Assembly: GCA_002691725.1 (NCBI GenBank)
Contig: NZIT01000079.1
Span: forward strand, 12,415 to 23,855
DNA: 11,441 bases
Source: SAR116 cluster bacterium
Lineage (GTDB): Bacteria; Pseudomonadota; Alphaproteobacteria; Puniceispirillales; UBA1172
Direction of reading: 5' to 3'
Shown here in pieces: positions 1 through 5,923 of this stretch. Each line of letters starts with the position of its first letter. Within the stretch, counting starts at the first letter, position 1. Below the pieces are notes generated by a model that was not told the DNA's origin, did not search any database, and worked only from the letters and a program-made list of their open reading frames with translations. The translations under genes were made by a program, and so were the position numbers.

Positions 1-9
1 CTTGTATTT

Positions 10-15
10 TACAAT
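10..15 (+). promoter_or_regulatory. possible -10 box upstream of spuC
   Basis: TACAAT at this position differs from the consensus TATAAT at one base and lies about 20 nt before the first ATG. It sits inside a small inverted repeat, TTGTA-ttt-TACAA (2-14), which could also be an operator half-site pair. The matching -35 box would lie outside the window, so this rests on a single hexamer in an A/T-rich leader. Confidence 0.25.
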
Positions 16-35
16 AACTTAATGTCCAATAGCAT

Positions 36-1439
36 ATGGGAAAAAAGATGGAAACTCAGCATTTAAATCCGTTTAATGATCCTCTTGTCGCCAGTGATGT
101 TGCGCATCATCTGCATCCATTTACGGATTACGCGCAAATGCGGCAAGAAGGCACGCGGATTATTACCCATGCGAAAGGCCATTATATTTATGACAGCGAT
201 GGCAATAAAATATTGGACGCGATGGCAGGTCTTTGGTGTGTGAATGCGGGTTATGGCCGCCAAGAGCTGATTAATGCGGCGACCGAACAGCTCAACAAAC
301 TGCCCTATTACAACACATTTTTCAAAACCAGTAATTTGCCAGCGGCGGAATTATCTCAGCGGCTGATGGATATAGCCCCCGATGGCATTAGCCATGTCTT
401 TTATGCTAATTCAGGCTCTGAAGCCAATGATACGATTGTCCGCATGATCAGGCATTACTGGGCCCTCGAAGGCAAGCCACAGAAACAAAAAATTATCAGC
501 CGCGAATATGGCTATCACGGCAGCACTATGGTCTCAGCCAGTATGGGCGGGATGAGCGGTATGCATGATCAAGCCTGCCGTCTGCCTGATTTTGAGCATA
601 TCAAGCCGCCTTATGGCTTTCTTTATCAGGGCAATATGGATGAGGATACCTTTGCCGAAGTCTCCGCAGGTTGGCTCGAAGATAAAATACAAGAGCTAGG
701 GGCAGATCAAGTTGCCGCATTTATTGCCGAACCGATCCAGGGCGCTGGCGGCGTGATTATCCCGCCGAAAGGCTATTTTGACCGTATTCAAGCGATTTGC
801 CGCCGCCATGATATTCTTTTTGTTGCTGATGAGGTTATCACCGGTTACGGCCGCACAGGGGAATGGTTTGCTAGCCAAACGATGAACCTAAAGCCTGATC
901 TGATGGCAACAGCGAAAGGCCTGACCTCAGGCTATCAGCCGATGTCGGCGGTTCTGGTTGGGGAAAGAGTGGCAGAAAAGCTGATCTCTGATGGCGGTGA
1001 GTTTTATCATGGCTTCACCTATTCAGGGCATCCAGTGGCGGCGGCAGTCGCGCTGGCTAACCTCAAACTGATTGAGGATGAGGGGCTGATTGAAAGGGTC
1101 AAAAATGATACAGGCCCTTATCTGGCCAAAGCAATACAGACGCTGGCTGATCATCCGATGGTCGGTGAAGCCAGAAGTTTCGGTCTGTTAGGAGCAATTG
1201 AGTTGGTGGAAAATAAAGCCGGGCCTGACGATAAAGGGCCTCGGCATTTTGCCAAGCAAGGTCATGCGGCGGTTGTTGTTCGTGATCATGCGATTAGCAT
1301 GGGCATGATGATTAGAGCGGTGCGTGATGGGATGATCTTATCACCGCCATTAACCTATCAGCGGGCGGATATTGATGAAACGCTGGCAATCTTGCGAAAA
1401 GCTCTTGATGCGGCAATGGATACTCTAAACCTCTCCTGA
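36..1439 (+). CDS. spuC: putrescine--pyruvate aminotransferase (class III, PLP-dependent)
   Basis: Class III aminotransferase predicted to move the amino group of putrescine (or a similar terminal diamine) to pyruvate, giving 4-aminobutanal and alanine in the cytoplasm. Visible landmarks: the phosphate-binding SGS at residues 126-128, the EPIQGAGG loop (E232), the DEVITGYGRTGEW motif with the pyridine-nitrogen Asp at D265, and the Schiff-base lysine K294 in TAKGLTSGY. HGFTYSGHP is also present. The N-terminal stretch from PFTDY through DAMAGLWCVN resembles Pseudomonas SpuC closely from memory. Full length (467 aa). A second ATG at 48 is an alternative start: TGGGA ends 6 nt before it, while the ATG at 36 has no clear ribosome-binding site. 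The next gene, an agmatinase that produces putrescine, supports the substrate. Relatives use beta-alanine or other omega-amines, so exact specificity is inferred. Confidence 0.9.
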   Translation: MGKKMETQHLNPFNDPLVASDVAHHLHPFTDYAQMRQEGTRIITHAKGHYIYDSDGNKILDAMAGLWCVNAGYGRQELINAATEQLNKLPYYNTFFKTSNLPAAELSQRLMDIAPDGISHVFYANSGSEANDTIVRMIRHYWALEGKPQKQKIISREYGYHGSTMVSASMGGMSGMHDQACRLPDFEHIKPPYGFLYQGNMDEDTFAEVSAGWLEDKIQELGADQVAAFIAEPIQGAGGVIIPPKGYFDRIQAICRRHDILFVADEVITGYGRTGEWFASQTMNLKPDLMATAKGLTSGYQPMSAVLVGERVAEKLISDGGEFYHGFTYSGHPVAAAVALANLKLIEDEGLIERVKNDTGPYLAKAIQTLADHPMVGEARSFGLLGAIELVENKAGPDDKGPRHFAKQGHAAVVVRDHAISMGMMIRAVRDGMILSPPLTYQRADIDETLAILRKALDAAMDTLNLS

Positions 1440-1480
1440 GTGGGAGCCTCTGATAAATCAACACGCTAAATCGTAATTTT

Positions 1481-1485
1481 GGGGG
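1481..1485 (+). promoter_or_regulatory. ribosome-binding site that sets the speB start
   Basis: A run of five G followed by AAA lies 5 nt before the ATG at 1491. An in-frame TTG at 1479 would place this G run inside the coding region and has no site of its own, so translation most likely begins at 1491. Confidence 0.6.
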
Positions 1486-1490
1486 AAAGC

Positions 1491-2462
1491 ATGGATTATG
1501 TCGATTCTGATCAGGCGTTTCTAAAGCAAAATATCAAAGGCACTAAACATGAGATGACTTATGCCGGCGCGTTAAGTTTTTTGCGCCGAAAATATAGTCG
1601 TGATCTTAAAGATGTGGATATCACAATTAGCGGTATTCCATTTGATGGGGCGGTGACGAACCGTCCGGGAACCCGCTTTGGCCCACGCGCTATTCGGGCG
1701 GCGTCAACGGAATTGGCTAGTCTGACTGCCTTTCCATTTGGCTTTGATCCCTTTGATACACTGGCTGTTGTTGATTATGGTGATTGCGCGCTTGATCCGC
1801 ATGACCCAAAAACGATCCCTGAGACGATCACAAATCATGCGCGAGGCATTATCGCGGCTGGCTCAAAAATGCTAACCTTTGGCGGGGATCATTTTGTGGC
1901 TTTGCCGCTTATTCGGGCGCATGCTGAAAAATATGGGCCGGTCGCATTGGTGCAATTTGATGCTCATTGCGATACTTGGGATGATGGCGGCTCAACGCTA
2001 AATCATGGTTCTATGTTCCTGCATGGCTATCAAGAAGGCGCTATTGATCCATCGCGGTCTATTCAGGTTGGTTTGCGGACATGGAACCAATCTGATCATG
2101 GGTTTGAGATTTTGACGAGCCCGTGGGTGCATCGCAATGGCATTGCGGCAACACTCGATGCGATCATGGAAAGGGTCGGTGATCATCCGGCTTATATTAG
2201 TTTTGATATTGATTGCCTTGATCCGGCTTTTGCTCCGGGGACGGGAACCCCTGTTCCGGGCGGGCTGGCGTCATGGCAAGCGCTTGAGCTGATCCGCGGT
2301 TTAACTCCATTGAATATGATTGGCATGGATTTGGTTGAGGTATCGCCAGCCTATGATCATGCGGATATCACCGCGATGGCGGCGGCAAATATTGCCCATG
2401 ATTGGCTTTGTGTGATGGCGGCAAAGGCTGGCGCCAAGGAAAATATTGTTGGCAAAGTATAA
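1491..2462 (+). CDS. speB: agmatinase (ureohydrolase family)
   Basis: Predicted dimanganese ureohydrolase splitting agmatine into putrescine and urea. Numbered from the ATG at 1491 (323 aa), the metal-ligand motifs are all present: GGDH (H134), DAHCD (D157, H159, D161), and DIDCLDP (D239, D241) followed by the PGTGTPVPGGL loop. The later signature MDLVEVSPAYDHADIT is intact. GGDHFVALPLIRAHA, with Phe where many relatives have Ser, matches what I recall of E. coli SpeB and favours agmatinase over guanidinobutyrase or arginase. It follows spuC by 51 nt on the same strand, so agmatine to putrescine to aminobutanal is encoded in two adjacent genes. Its stop lies 16 nt from the stop of the convergent sulfatase gene, with no obvious terminator between them. 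Activity on another guanidino compound cannot be excluded. Confidence 0.92.
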   Translation: MDYVDSDQAFLKQNIKGTKHEMTYAGALSFLRRKYSRDLKDVDITISGIPFDGAVTNRPGTRFGPRAIRAASTELASLTAFPFGFDPFDTLAVVDYGDCALDPHDPKTIPETITNHARGIIAAGSKMLTFGGDHFVALPLIRAHAEKYGPVALVQFDAHCDTWDDGGSTLNHGSMFLHGYQEGAIDPSRSIQVGLRTWNQSDHGFEILTSPWVHRNGIAATLDAIMERVGDHPAYISFDIDCLDPAFAPGTGTPVPGGLASWQALELIRGLTPLNMIGMDLVEVSPAYDHADITAMAAANIAHDWLCVMAAKAGAKENIVGKV

Positions 2463-2478
2463 TCCGGCTTTGCGGTGA

Positions 2479-3882
2479 TCACAGCTCTGGGATTGGCGTT
2501 GCGTTGAACTGAAAGCTGTTAATGCAGGCATCAACGCCGCCCATTTGCGCGATTTTCTGCTTTTGATCGCTGAGCGCTAATTGTGAGACTTTTTCAGGAT
2601 CGCAAATATCCCAAAGATGCGATTTTCCTTGCGCCAGGATATGCGCATATGCAGGATTATCGGACAGGTCATGGCGCTCATCAGGATCATTGCCAAGATC
2701 AAATAGCAATGGCGACATGCCAGCATACCAGATCAGTTTCCATTGCGCCCATGCCACCATAAATGACCCTGTTGTTGAGCCGCCATCGTGATACTCACTA
2801 AAACATGGCCGCGTGAGATCATCACTGTCTGCTTGGGCAAGCTGCACAAGATCAATGCCTGGCCATTCAGGCGGTTTTGTGATGCCAGCGACCTTAAGAA
2901 TAGTGGCTGGAATATCAAGTAAATGGACGCCGCTATCGCTGATTTTGGCTTGTGGGATATCCTGCCCTGATATGATCATAGGTATCCCTGCGGAGGCTTC
3001 AAACATAAACTGCTTTGTCCATAACCCGTGATCACCAAGCAACTCACCATGATCAGATGTATAAATAATCAGCGTATCGTCGCGCAAACCGGCGGCATCA
3101 ATGGCGGCTAGAATACGGCCAATGCAAGCATCCATAAAACTGGTTAAGCCGTAATATGACGCGATAGCTTGCTGGGCGCGCTTAGCGTCAAAATGATCAT
3201 GATAGTTAAAAAACCCTGCCATATTCTGAACTTCGGCATGATCATGCGTGAAGGGTTCTGGCACAGGCATCTGATCAGGATCATACATACGATAATATTC
3301 ATCTGGCGCAATAAGCGGATAATGCGGGCTGACTAAAGATATAAATCCGGCAAAAGGCGCATCATGCCGCGCTGGTTCAGCTAGCCATGTTTCGGCGGCG
3401 GATGTGATGCTAAGGTCATAATTGGTGTAACTGCTCTCGCCACTGCCAACCTCAGTTGCTAGTTCTGCGGCGCCTTGATAGTCAGGTAATTCATCACGGA
3501 CTAATCCAACTAGCCAGCCTTTTCCATGAACATGCATAGGCTTAATTTCTTTGCTAAAGCCGTGATCCACGCCAGCCTGAAAATGCAGTTTGCCAATTGA
3601 TGTCGTGTCATATCCTTGGCTGCGAAGCATATGCATCCAGCTGATCTGCTGACCATCATAGGGGGTCGCGCTATCCCAATAGCGGTTCTGGTGAACATAA
3701 GTTCCGGTCGCCAGTGCCGCCCTTGTTGGCACACACATGGGTGAGGCGGTATAGCCGCGTTTGAACAACGTGCCGTCATTCGCCAGCTGATCGAGATGCG
3801 GTGTTTTGACAATATCATGCCCCATGCAGCCCATGGCATCGCGGCGATGCTCATCCGATATGATGACAATAATATTTTTCAT
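2479..3882 (-). CDS. cytoplasmic sulfatase / phosphonate-monoester-hydrolase-like enzyme
   Basis: Alkaline-phosphatase-superfamily sulfatase, 467 aa, substrate unknown. The formylglycine motif C-V-P-T-R is at C50-R54, so the enzyme is the Cys type and needs a formylglycine-generating enzyme encoded elsewhere. Metal-site motifs are visible: ISDEHRRD near the N-terminus (D10, E11), GKLHF in the middle, and TSDHGELLGDHGLWTK with the downstream Asp-His pair. The family C-terminal segment (LFDLGNDPDERHDL) is present. The protein starts directly at the first beta strand with no signal peptide, unlike exported polysaccharide sulfatases and like cytoplasmic choline-sulfatase or phosphonate monoester hydrolase. 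It is the last gene of the leftward set and probably once followed aguB directly; an HNH cassette now separates them. No good ribosome-binding site precedes the ATG. Confidence 0.88.
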   Translation of the reverse strand: MKNIIVIISDEHRRDAMGCMGHDIVKTPHLDQLANDGTLFKRGYTASPMCVPTRAALATGTYVHQNRYWDSATPYDGQQISWMHMLRSQGYDTTSIGKLHFQAGVDHGFSKEIKPMHVHGKGWLVGLVRDELPDYQGAAELATEVGSGESSYTNYDLSITSAAETWLAEPARHDAPFAGFISLVSPHYPLIAPDEYYRMYDPDQMPVPEPFTHDHAEVQNMAGFFNYHDHFDAKRAQQAIASYYGLTSFMDACIGRILAAIDAAGLRDDTLIIYTSDHGELLGDHGLWTKQFMFEASAGIPMIISGQDIPQAKISDSGVHLLDIPATILKVAGITKPPEWPGIDLVQLAQADSDDLTRPCFSEYHDGGSTTGSFMVAWAQWKLIWYAGMSPLLFDLGNDPDERHDLSDNPAYAHILAQGKSHLWDICDPEKVSQLALSDQKQKIAQMGGVDACINSFQFNATPIPEL

Positions 3883-3907
3883 GATATTAATTTACGACTC
3901 AGATTTA

Positions 3908-3933
3908 GCACCCAAGTTTAGCACCCAAGTTTA
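3908..3933. repeat. 13-bp tandem duplication
   Basis: GCACCCAAGTTTA occurs twice head to tail (3908-3920 and 3921-3933). The right flank repeat has the unit once, with A for the first G (at 5058). It is therefore a local change made after the long repeat formed, consistent with replication slippage in non-coding DNA. Confidence 0.93.
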
Positions 3934-4032
3934 AGATAGGGACATTATGTCCTGATATTTCTCTGGCCGTCTATCTCTAAATAATCCCCAGCTTGCGCGT
4001 TCCGCCCCGCTTGGCATCAATATCAATATCGC
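3931..4032 (-). pseudogene. remnant of the aguB 3' end
   Basis: Read leftward, this repeats the last ~32 codons of aguB up to the equivalent TAA. One inserted base shifts the frame after the DIDIDA-like residues and leads to a premature TAG, so it no longer encodes the conserved RASWGLFRDRRPEKYQ tail. No start codon or upstream gene body is attached. It is a displaced fragment left when the HNH cassette entered, and the working 3' end is now supplied by the right-hand repeat. Confidence 0.88.
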
Positions 4033-4149
4033 AACATGGTTTCAGGACTGCGGTTTTCCCATAAATACAATTTTTCTTGTACTGGAGCATATTTTTAATT
4101 GCAGCGTCAAATCCTCTTTGCTTATGTTCAATATGTAGAAAATATTTTT

Positions 4150-4155
4150 GAGGAA
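4150..4155 (+). promoter_or_regulatory. ribosome-binding site for the HNH gene
   Basis: GAGGAA lies 6 nt before the ATG at 4162. It selects this start over an in-frame TTG at 4099, which has no such site and would add 21 unconvincing residues. The leader before it is A/T-rich, but no convincing -35/-10 pair stands out. Confidence 0.65.
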
Positions 4156-4161
4156 TTTGCT

Positions 4162-4461
4162 ATGGCTTATGGTGTCTTTATGCATAAGCATGATTCCATA
4201 TATGATGATATTCCTTCAAAGCAATATCGGTTTCCTAAACAGTATAAGTCGCGTGCTGATAAGTTCGTCAATGATTGGATTGCGTATTTAGAGCCCTCAC
4301 GTATGCGTGATACGCGAGGATACTTTGCCATTGCCAAGGTGCAGCGCATTATTCCTGAGCCAAATCAGCCTGATTTTTATCTCGCCCTTATCGAACCTGG
4401 CAGCTATCTTGATTTTGGCAAGTATGTACAGTTCAAAGAAGACGGTCATTACCTCGAATGA
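4162..4461 (+). CDS. N-terminal half of split HNH endonuclease
   Basis: A 99-residue product ending at the TGA of codon 100. It starts MAYGVFMHKHDSIYDD and contains DWIAYLEPSRMRDTRGYFAIAKVQRI, then YLALIEPGSYLDF. The alternating hydrophobic pattern with G-Y-F-A-I-A-K-V suggests a small beta-barrel of PUA/EVE-like type, which in other HNH restriction enzymes reads modified bases. That fold is my inference from pattern only. No catalytic motif lies in this half. It has a good ribosome-binding site (GAGGAA), so a truncated protein may be made. It should be read with the next entry as one original gene. Confidence 0.55.
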   Translation: MAYGVFMHKHDSIYDDIPSKQYRFPKQYKSRADKFVNDWIAYLEPSRMRDTRGYFAIAKVQRIIPEPNQPDFYLALIEPGSYLDFGKYVQFKEDGHYLE

Positions 4462-4464
4462 GGA

Positions 4465-5052
4465 TTGCTAAATGAAAAAGGAAAATTATCAGGACGCGCG
4501 CAAGCTGCCATACGTCCAATGTCATCAGAAGATTTTGAACGCATTATCTCGCGTGGCTTAGAAGCAGATATCTTGCCACCAGAGAACCCGGATATGCCGG
4601 CTGGATTTGCCGAAGACCCCGCACCTTTTTATGACGATCCATCCAGAGAAATGATTACAAGTTGGACGACAAGAGCGGCGCGTGACCGAAACTTTCGTAA
4701 AATAGTCCTCACCGCGTATAAAGAAACCTGCGCCATCACAGGGATTAGGCTTATTAATGGTGGCGGCAGAGCAGAGGCACAAGCCGCCCATATCAAACCT
4801 GTTGAACATGATGGCCCTGATATCGTTAGTAATGGCATTGCCCTTACGGGTACAGCGCACTGGATGTTTGATAGAGGATTAATAAGTTTATCAGATAATC
4901 TAGACATTTTAATATCTAGGCAGGCCAATGATTATGACACGATCAAATCTATGATCAATTCGTCAGGTCAATTGATTAAGCCCGACCGCATTGTCCATTA
5001 TCCGCATCCAGAATTTATCGCTTGGCATCGTGATAATTGTTATAAACATTAG
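4465..5052 (+). CDS. C-terminal half of split HNH endonuclease (HNH_2-type domain)
   Basis: A 195-residue open frame holding the nuclease core. ETCAITG is followed by AEAQAAHIKPVEHDGPDI, then NGIAL and TAHWMFDRGLISLSDNLDILIS, the layout of HNH_2-type domains with His-Asn-His at H210, N224 and H233 in full-gene numbering. The only early start is TTG at 4465, 3 nt after the preceding TGA, and no ribosome-binding site of its own is obvious. Translation would depend on readthrough or coupled restart. The stop TAG (5050-5052) overlaps the first two bases of the right flank repeat. The domain itself looks undamaged, which suggests the TGA is recent. Confidence 0.55.
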   Translation: MLNEKGKLSGRAQAAIRPMSSEDFERIISRGLEADILPPENPDMPAGFAEDPAPFYDDPSREMITSWTTRAARDRNFRKIVLTAYKETCAITGIRLINGGGRAEAQAAHIKPVEHDGPDIVSNGIALTGTAHWMFDRGLISLSDNLDILISRQANDYDTIKSMINSSGQLIKPDRIVHYPHPEFIAWHRDNCYKH

Positions 5053-5168
5053 ATTTAACACCCAAGTTTAAGATAAGGACATTATGTCCTGATATTTCTC
5101 TGGCCGTCTATCTCTAAATAATCCCCAGCTTGCGCGTTCCGCCCGCATGGCATCAATATCAATATCGC
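5051..5168. repeat. right copy of long direct repeat (aguB tail)
   Basis: This 118-bp copy matches 3901-4032. It contributes the last ~32 codons and stop of the intact aguB gene and about 17 bp beyond it. Because it keeps the aguB frame, while the left copy has a frameshift and a tandem duplication, selection has acted on this copy only. Confidence 0.95.
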
Positions 5169-5922
5169 TGGCCGCAATCTGATTAACGCCGTCATGACAT
5201 TCGGCTATTAATGCGCCAGTATGATCAGCGATAAATGACTGGCCATAAAATGACATATTGATGGCGCCAATCTTCTCATTGCCAATTCGGTTACTCGCCG
5301 CCAGAGTGACCATATTGGCGGCGGCATGGCCTTGCATCACGCGCTGCCAATGGCCGCTTGAATCAAGTGATGGATCACCCGGCTCGGAGCCAATAGCCGT
5401 CGGATAAAGCAAAATATCAGCGCCTTTAAGCGCCATGATACGGGCGGCTTCTGGAAACCATTGATCCCAGCAAATCGCCACACCGATCCGGCCAAATGCC
5501 GTATCCCAGACGCGAAAGCCCAAATCGCCGGGATTAAAATAAAACTTTTCTTCATAGCCAGGTCCTTGCGGTAAATGGGTTTTTCGGTAAAGCCCCATAT
5601 CGCTTCCATCAGCGTCGATCATCATTACGGAATTGAAATAGGCGTTATTGCTTTTCTCAAAAAAACTGATGGGTAGGACAACACCACATTCTTTTGCAAG
5701 CACCCTAAATCTTGGCAAAAATGGATGGCTATCGACCTCATGAGCATACGAGAAATAGTCTTTTTTCTGCTCAGGGCAAAAATACACCGTCGCGAATAAT
5801 TCTTGAAGCAAAACTATATGCGCGCCTTGATCTGCTGCCTGCCGAACGAGCGCCTCAGCCTGATTGATATTATCCTCAACATTCCAGCCACACGGCATTT
5901 GTGTGATAGCAAGTCGGGTCAT
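5068..5922 (-). CDS. aguB: N-carbamoylputrescine amidase
   Basis: Nitrilase-superfamily hydrolase predicted to convert N-carbamoylputrescine to putrescine, ammonia and CO2. Numbered from the ATG at 5922 (284 aa), the catalytic triad is E41 (LLQELF), K114 (YRKTH) and C151 (AICWDQWFPEAAR). The segments GPGYEEKFYFNPGD, YPTAIGSEP and SGHWQRVMQGHAAANM, and the tail RASWGLFRDRRPEKY, are typical of AguB from bacteria and plants. An upstream in-frame TTG at 5940 is less likely, because GGAG lies 7 nt before the ATG at 5922 and MTRLAITQM fits the family N-terminus. No agmatine deiminase (AguA), the usual source of its substrate, is in the window. Its last ~32 codons are part of a long repeat created by the neighbouring HNH insertion. 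Confidence 0.92.
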   Translation of the reverse strand: MTRLAITQMPCGWNVEDNINQAEALVRQAADQGAHIVLLQELFATVYFCPEQKKDYFSYAHEVDSHPFLPRFRVLAKECGVVLPISFFEKSNNAYFNSVMMIDADGSDMGLYRKTHLPQGPGYEEKFYFNPGDLGFRVWDTAFGRIGVAICWDQWFPEAARIMALKGADILLYPTAIGSEPGDPSLDSSGHWQRVMQGHAAANMVTLAASNRIGNEKIGAINMSFYGQSFIADHTGALIAECHDGVNQIAASDIDIDAMRAERASWGLFRDRRPEKYQDIMSLS

Positions 5923-5923
5923 T

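Larger units (their letters stand above)
3901..4032. repeat. left copy of long direct repeat (aguB tail)
   Basis: This 132-bp segment matches 5051-5168 in the same orientation, with only three substitutions, one extra C in the run near 4007-4010, and a 13-bp tandem duplication. It carries the sequence of the aguB 3' end plus about 17 bp downstream. It lies 18 bp upstream of the sulfatase start codon, so it marks the ancestral aguB-sulfatase junction. Confidence 0.95.
4162..5052 (+). pseudogene. HNH endonuclease gene interrupted by one in-frame TGA
   Basis: Read as a single frame this gives 296 codons, a normal length for the two-part HNH endonucleases I recall from Alphaproteobacteria. Codon 100 (4459-4461) is TGA; the frame continues without shift as GGA-TTG-CTA-AAT-GAA. 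In relatives as I remember them this junction reads Arg-Gly-Leu-Leu-Asn-Glu, so a single CGA-to-TGA change would explain it. The HNH motif lies downstream of the stop: H210, N224 and H233. TGA is a normal stop in neighbouring genes (spuC, the sulfatase), so recoding is not the default reading. The gene is probably inactivated, but readthrough or restart at TTG 4465 cannot be excluded. It converges on aguB (15 nt between stops) and is divergent from the sulfatase gene. Confidence 0.75.
3901..5168. mobile_element. HNH cassette inserted at the aguB 3' end, flanked by long direct repeats
   Basis: About 1,018 bp of unique DNA (4033-5050) lies between direct repeats made of the end of aguB. It carries one plus-strand gene, opposite to the flanking leftward operon, plus an A/T-rich leader of about 130 bp (4033-4161). 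I see no integrase, transposase, terminal inverted repeats or methyltransferase inside. The right repeat begins within the HNH stop codon, so the cassette is cut very close to the gene. The arrangement resembles integration into a gene 3' end, where the element restores the gene and a displaced copy remains at the far side. It also resembles the long-target-duplication insertions described for restriction genes. The mechanism is inferred; the repeats are seen. Confidence 0.6.

Noticed and set aside
2463..2478. Bidirectional terminator between speB and the sulfatase gene
   Set aside because: Only a 3-bp CCG/CGG stem and the palindrome GTGATCAC (2475-2482) are present. There is no T-tract, so I do not call a terminator.
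4066..4081. Inverted repeat TACAA-tttttc-TTGTA in the HNH leader, as a terminator or operator
   Set aside because: The stem is only 5 A/T-rich base pairs, which is expected by chance in such sequence. Its similarity to the TTGTA/TACAA pair at 2-14 is in reversed order.
4099..4161. Longer start (TTG at 4099) for the HNH gene
   Set aside because: It has no ribosome-binding site, adds 21 residues unlike the family, and GAGGAA sits properly before the ATG at 4162.
4459..4461. TGA read as tryptophan or selenocysteine
   Set aside because: spuC and the sulfatase end in TGA, tryptophan is encoded by TGG throughout, and no selenocysteine insertion hairpin is evident after the codon. A nonsense mutation is simpler.
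3901..5168. CRISPR array or integron-type attC repeats
   Set aside because: There are only two long repeats separated by one gene, made of recognisable aguB coding sequence. There are no regularly spaced short repeats or attC-like folded sites.
5068..5168. aguB as a truncated or chimeric gene because of the insertion
   Set aside because: The right-hand copy encodes the conserved RASWGLFRDRRPEKY tail in frame with a normal stop, so the product appears complete.
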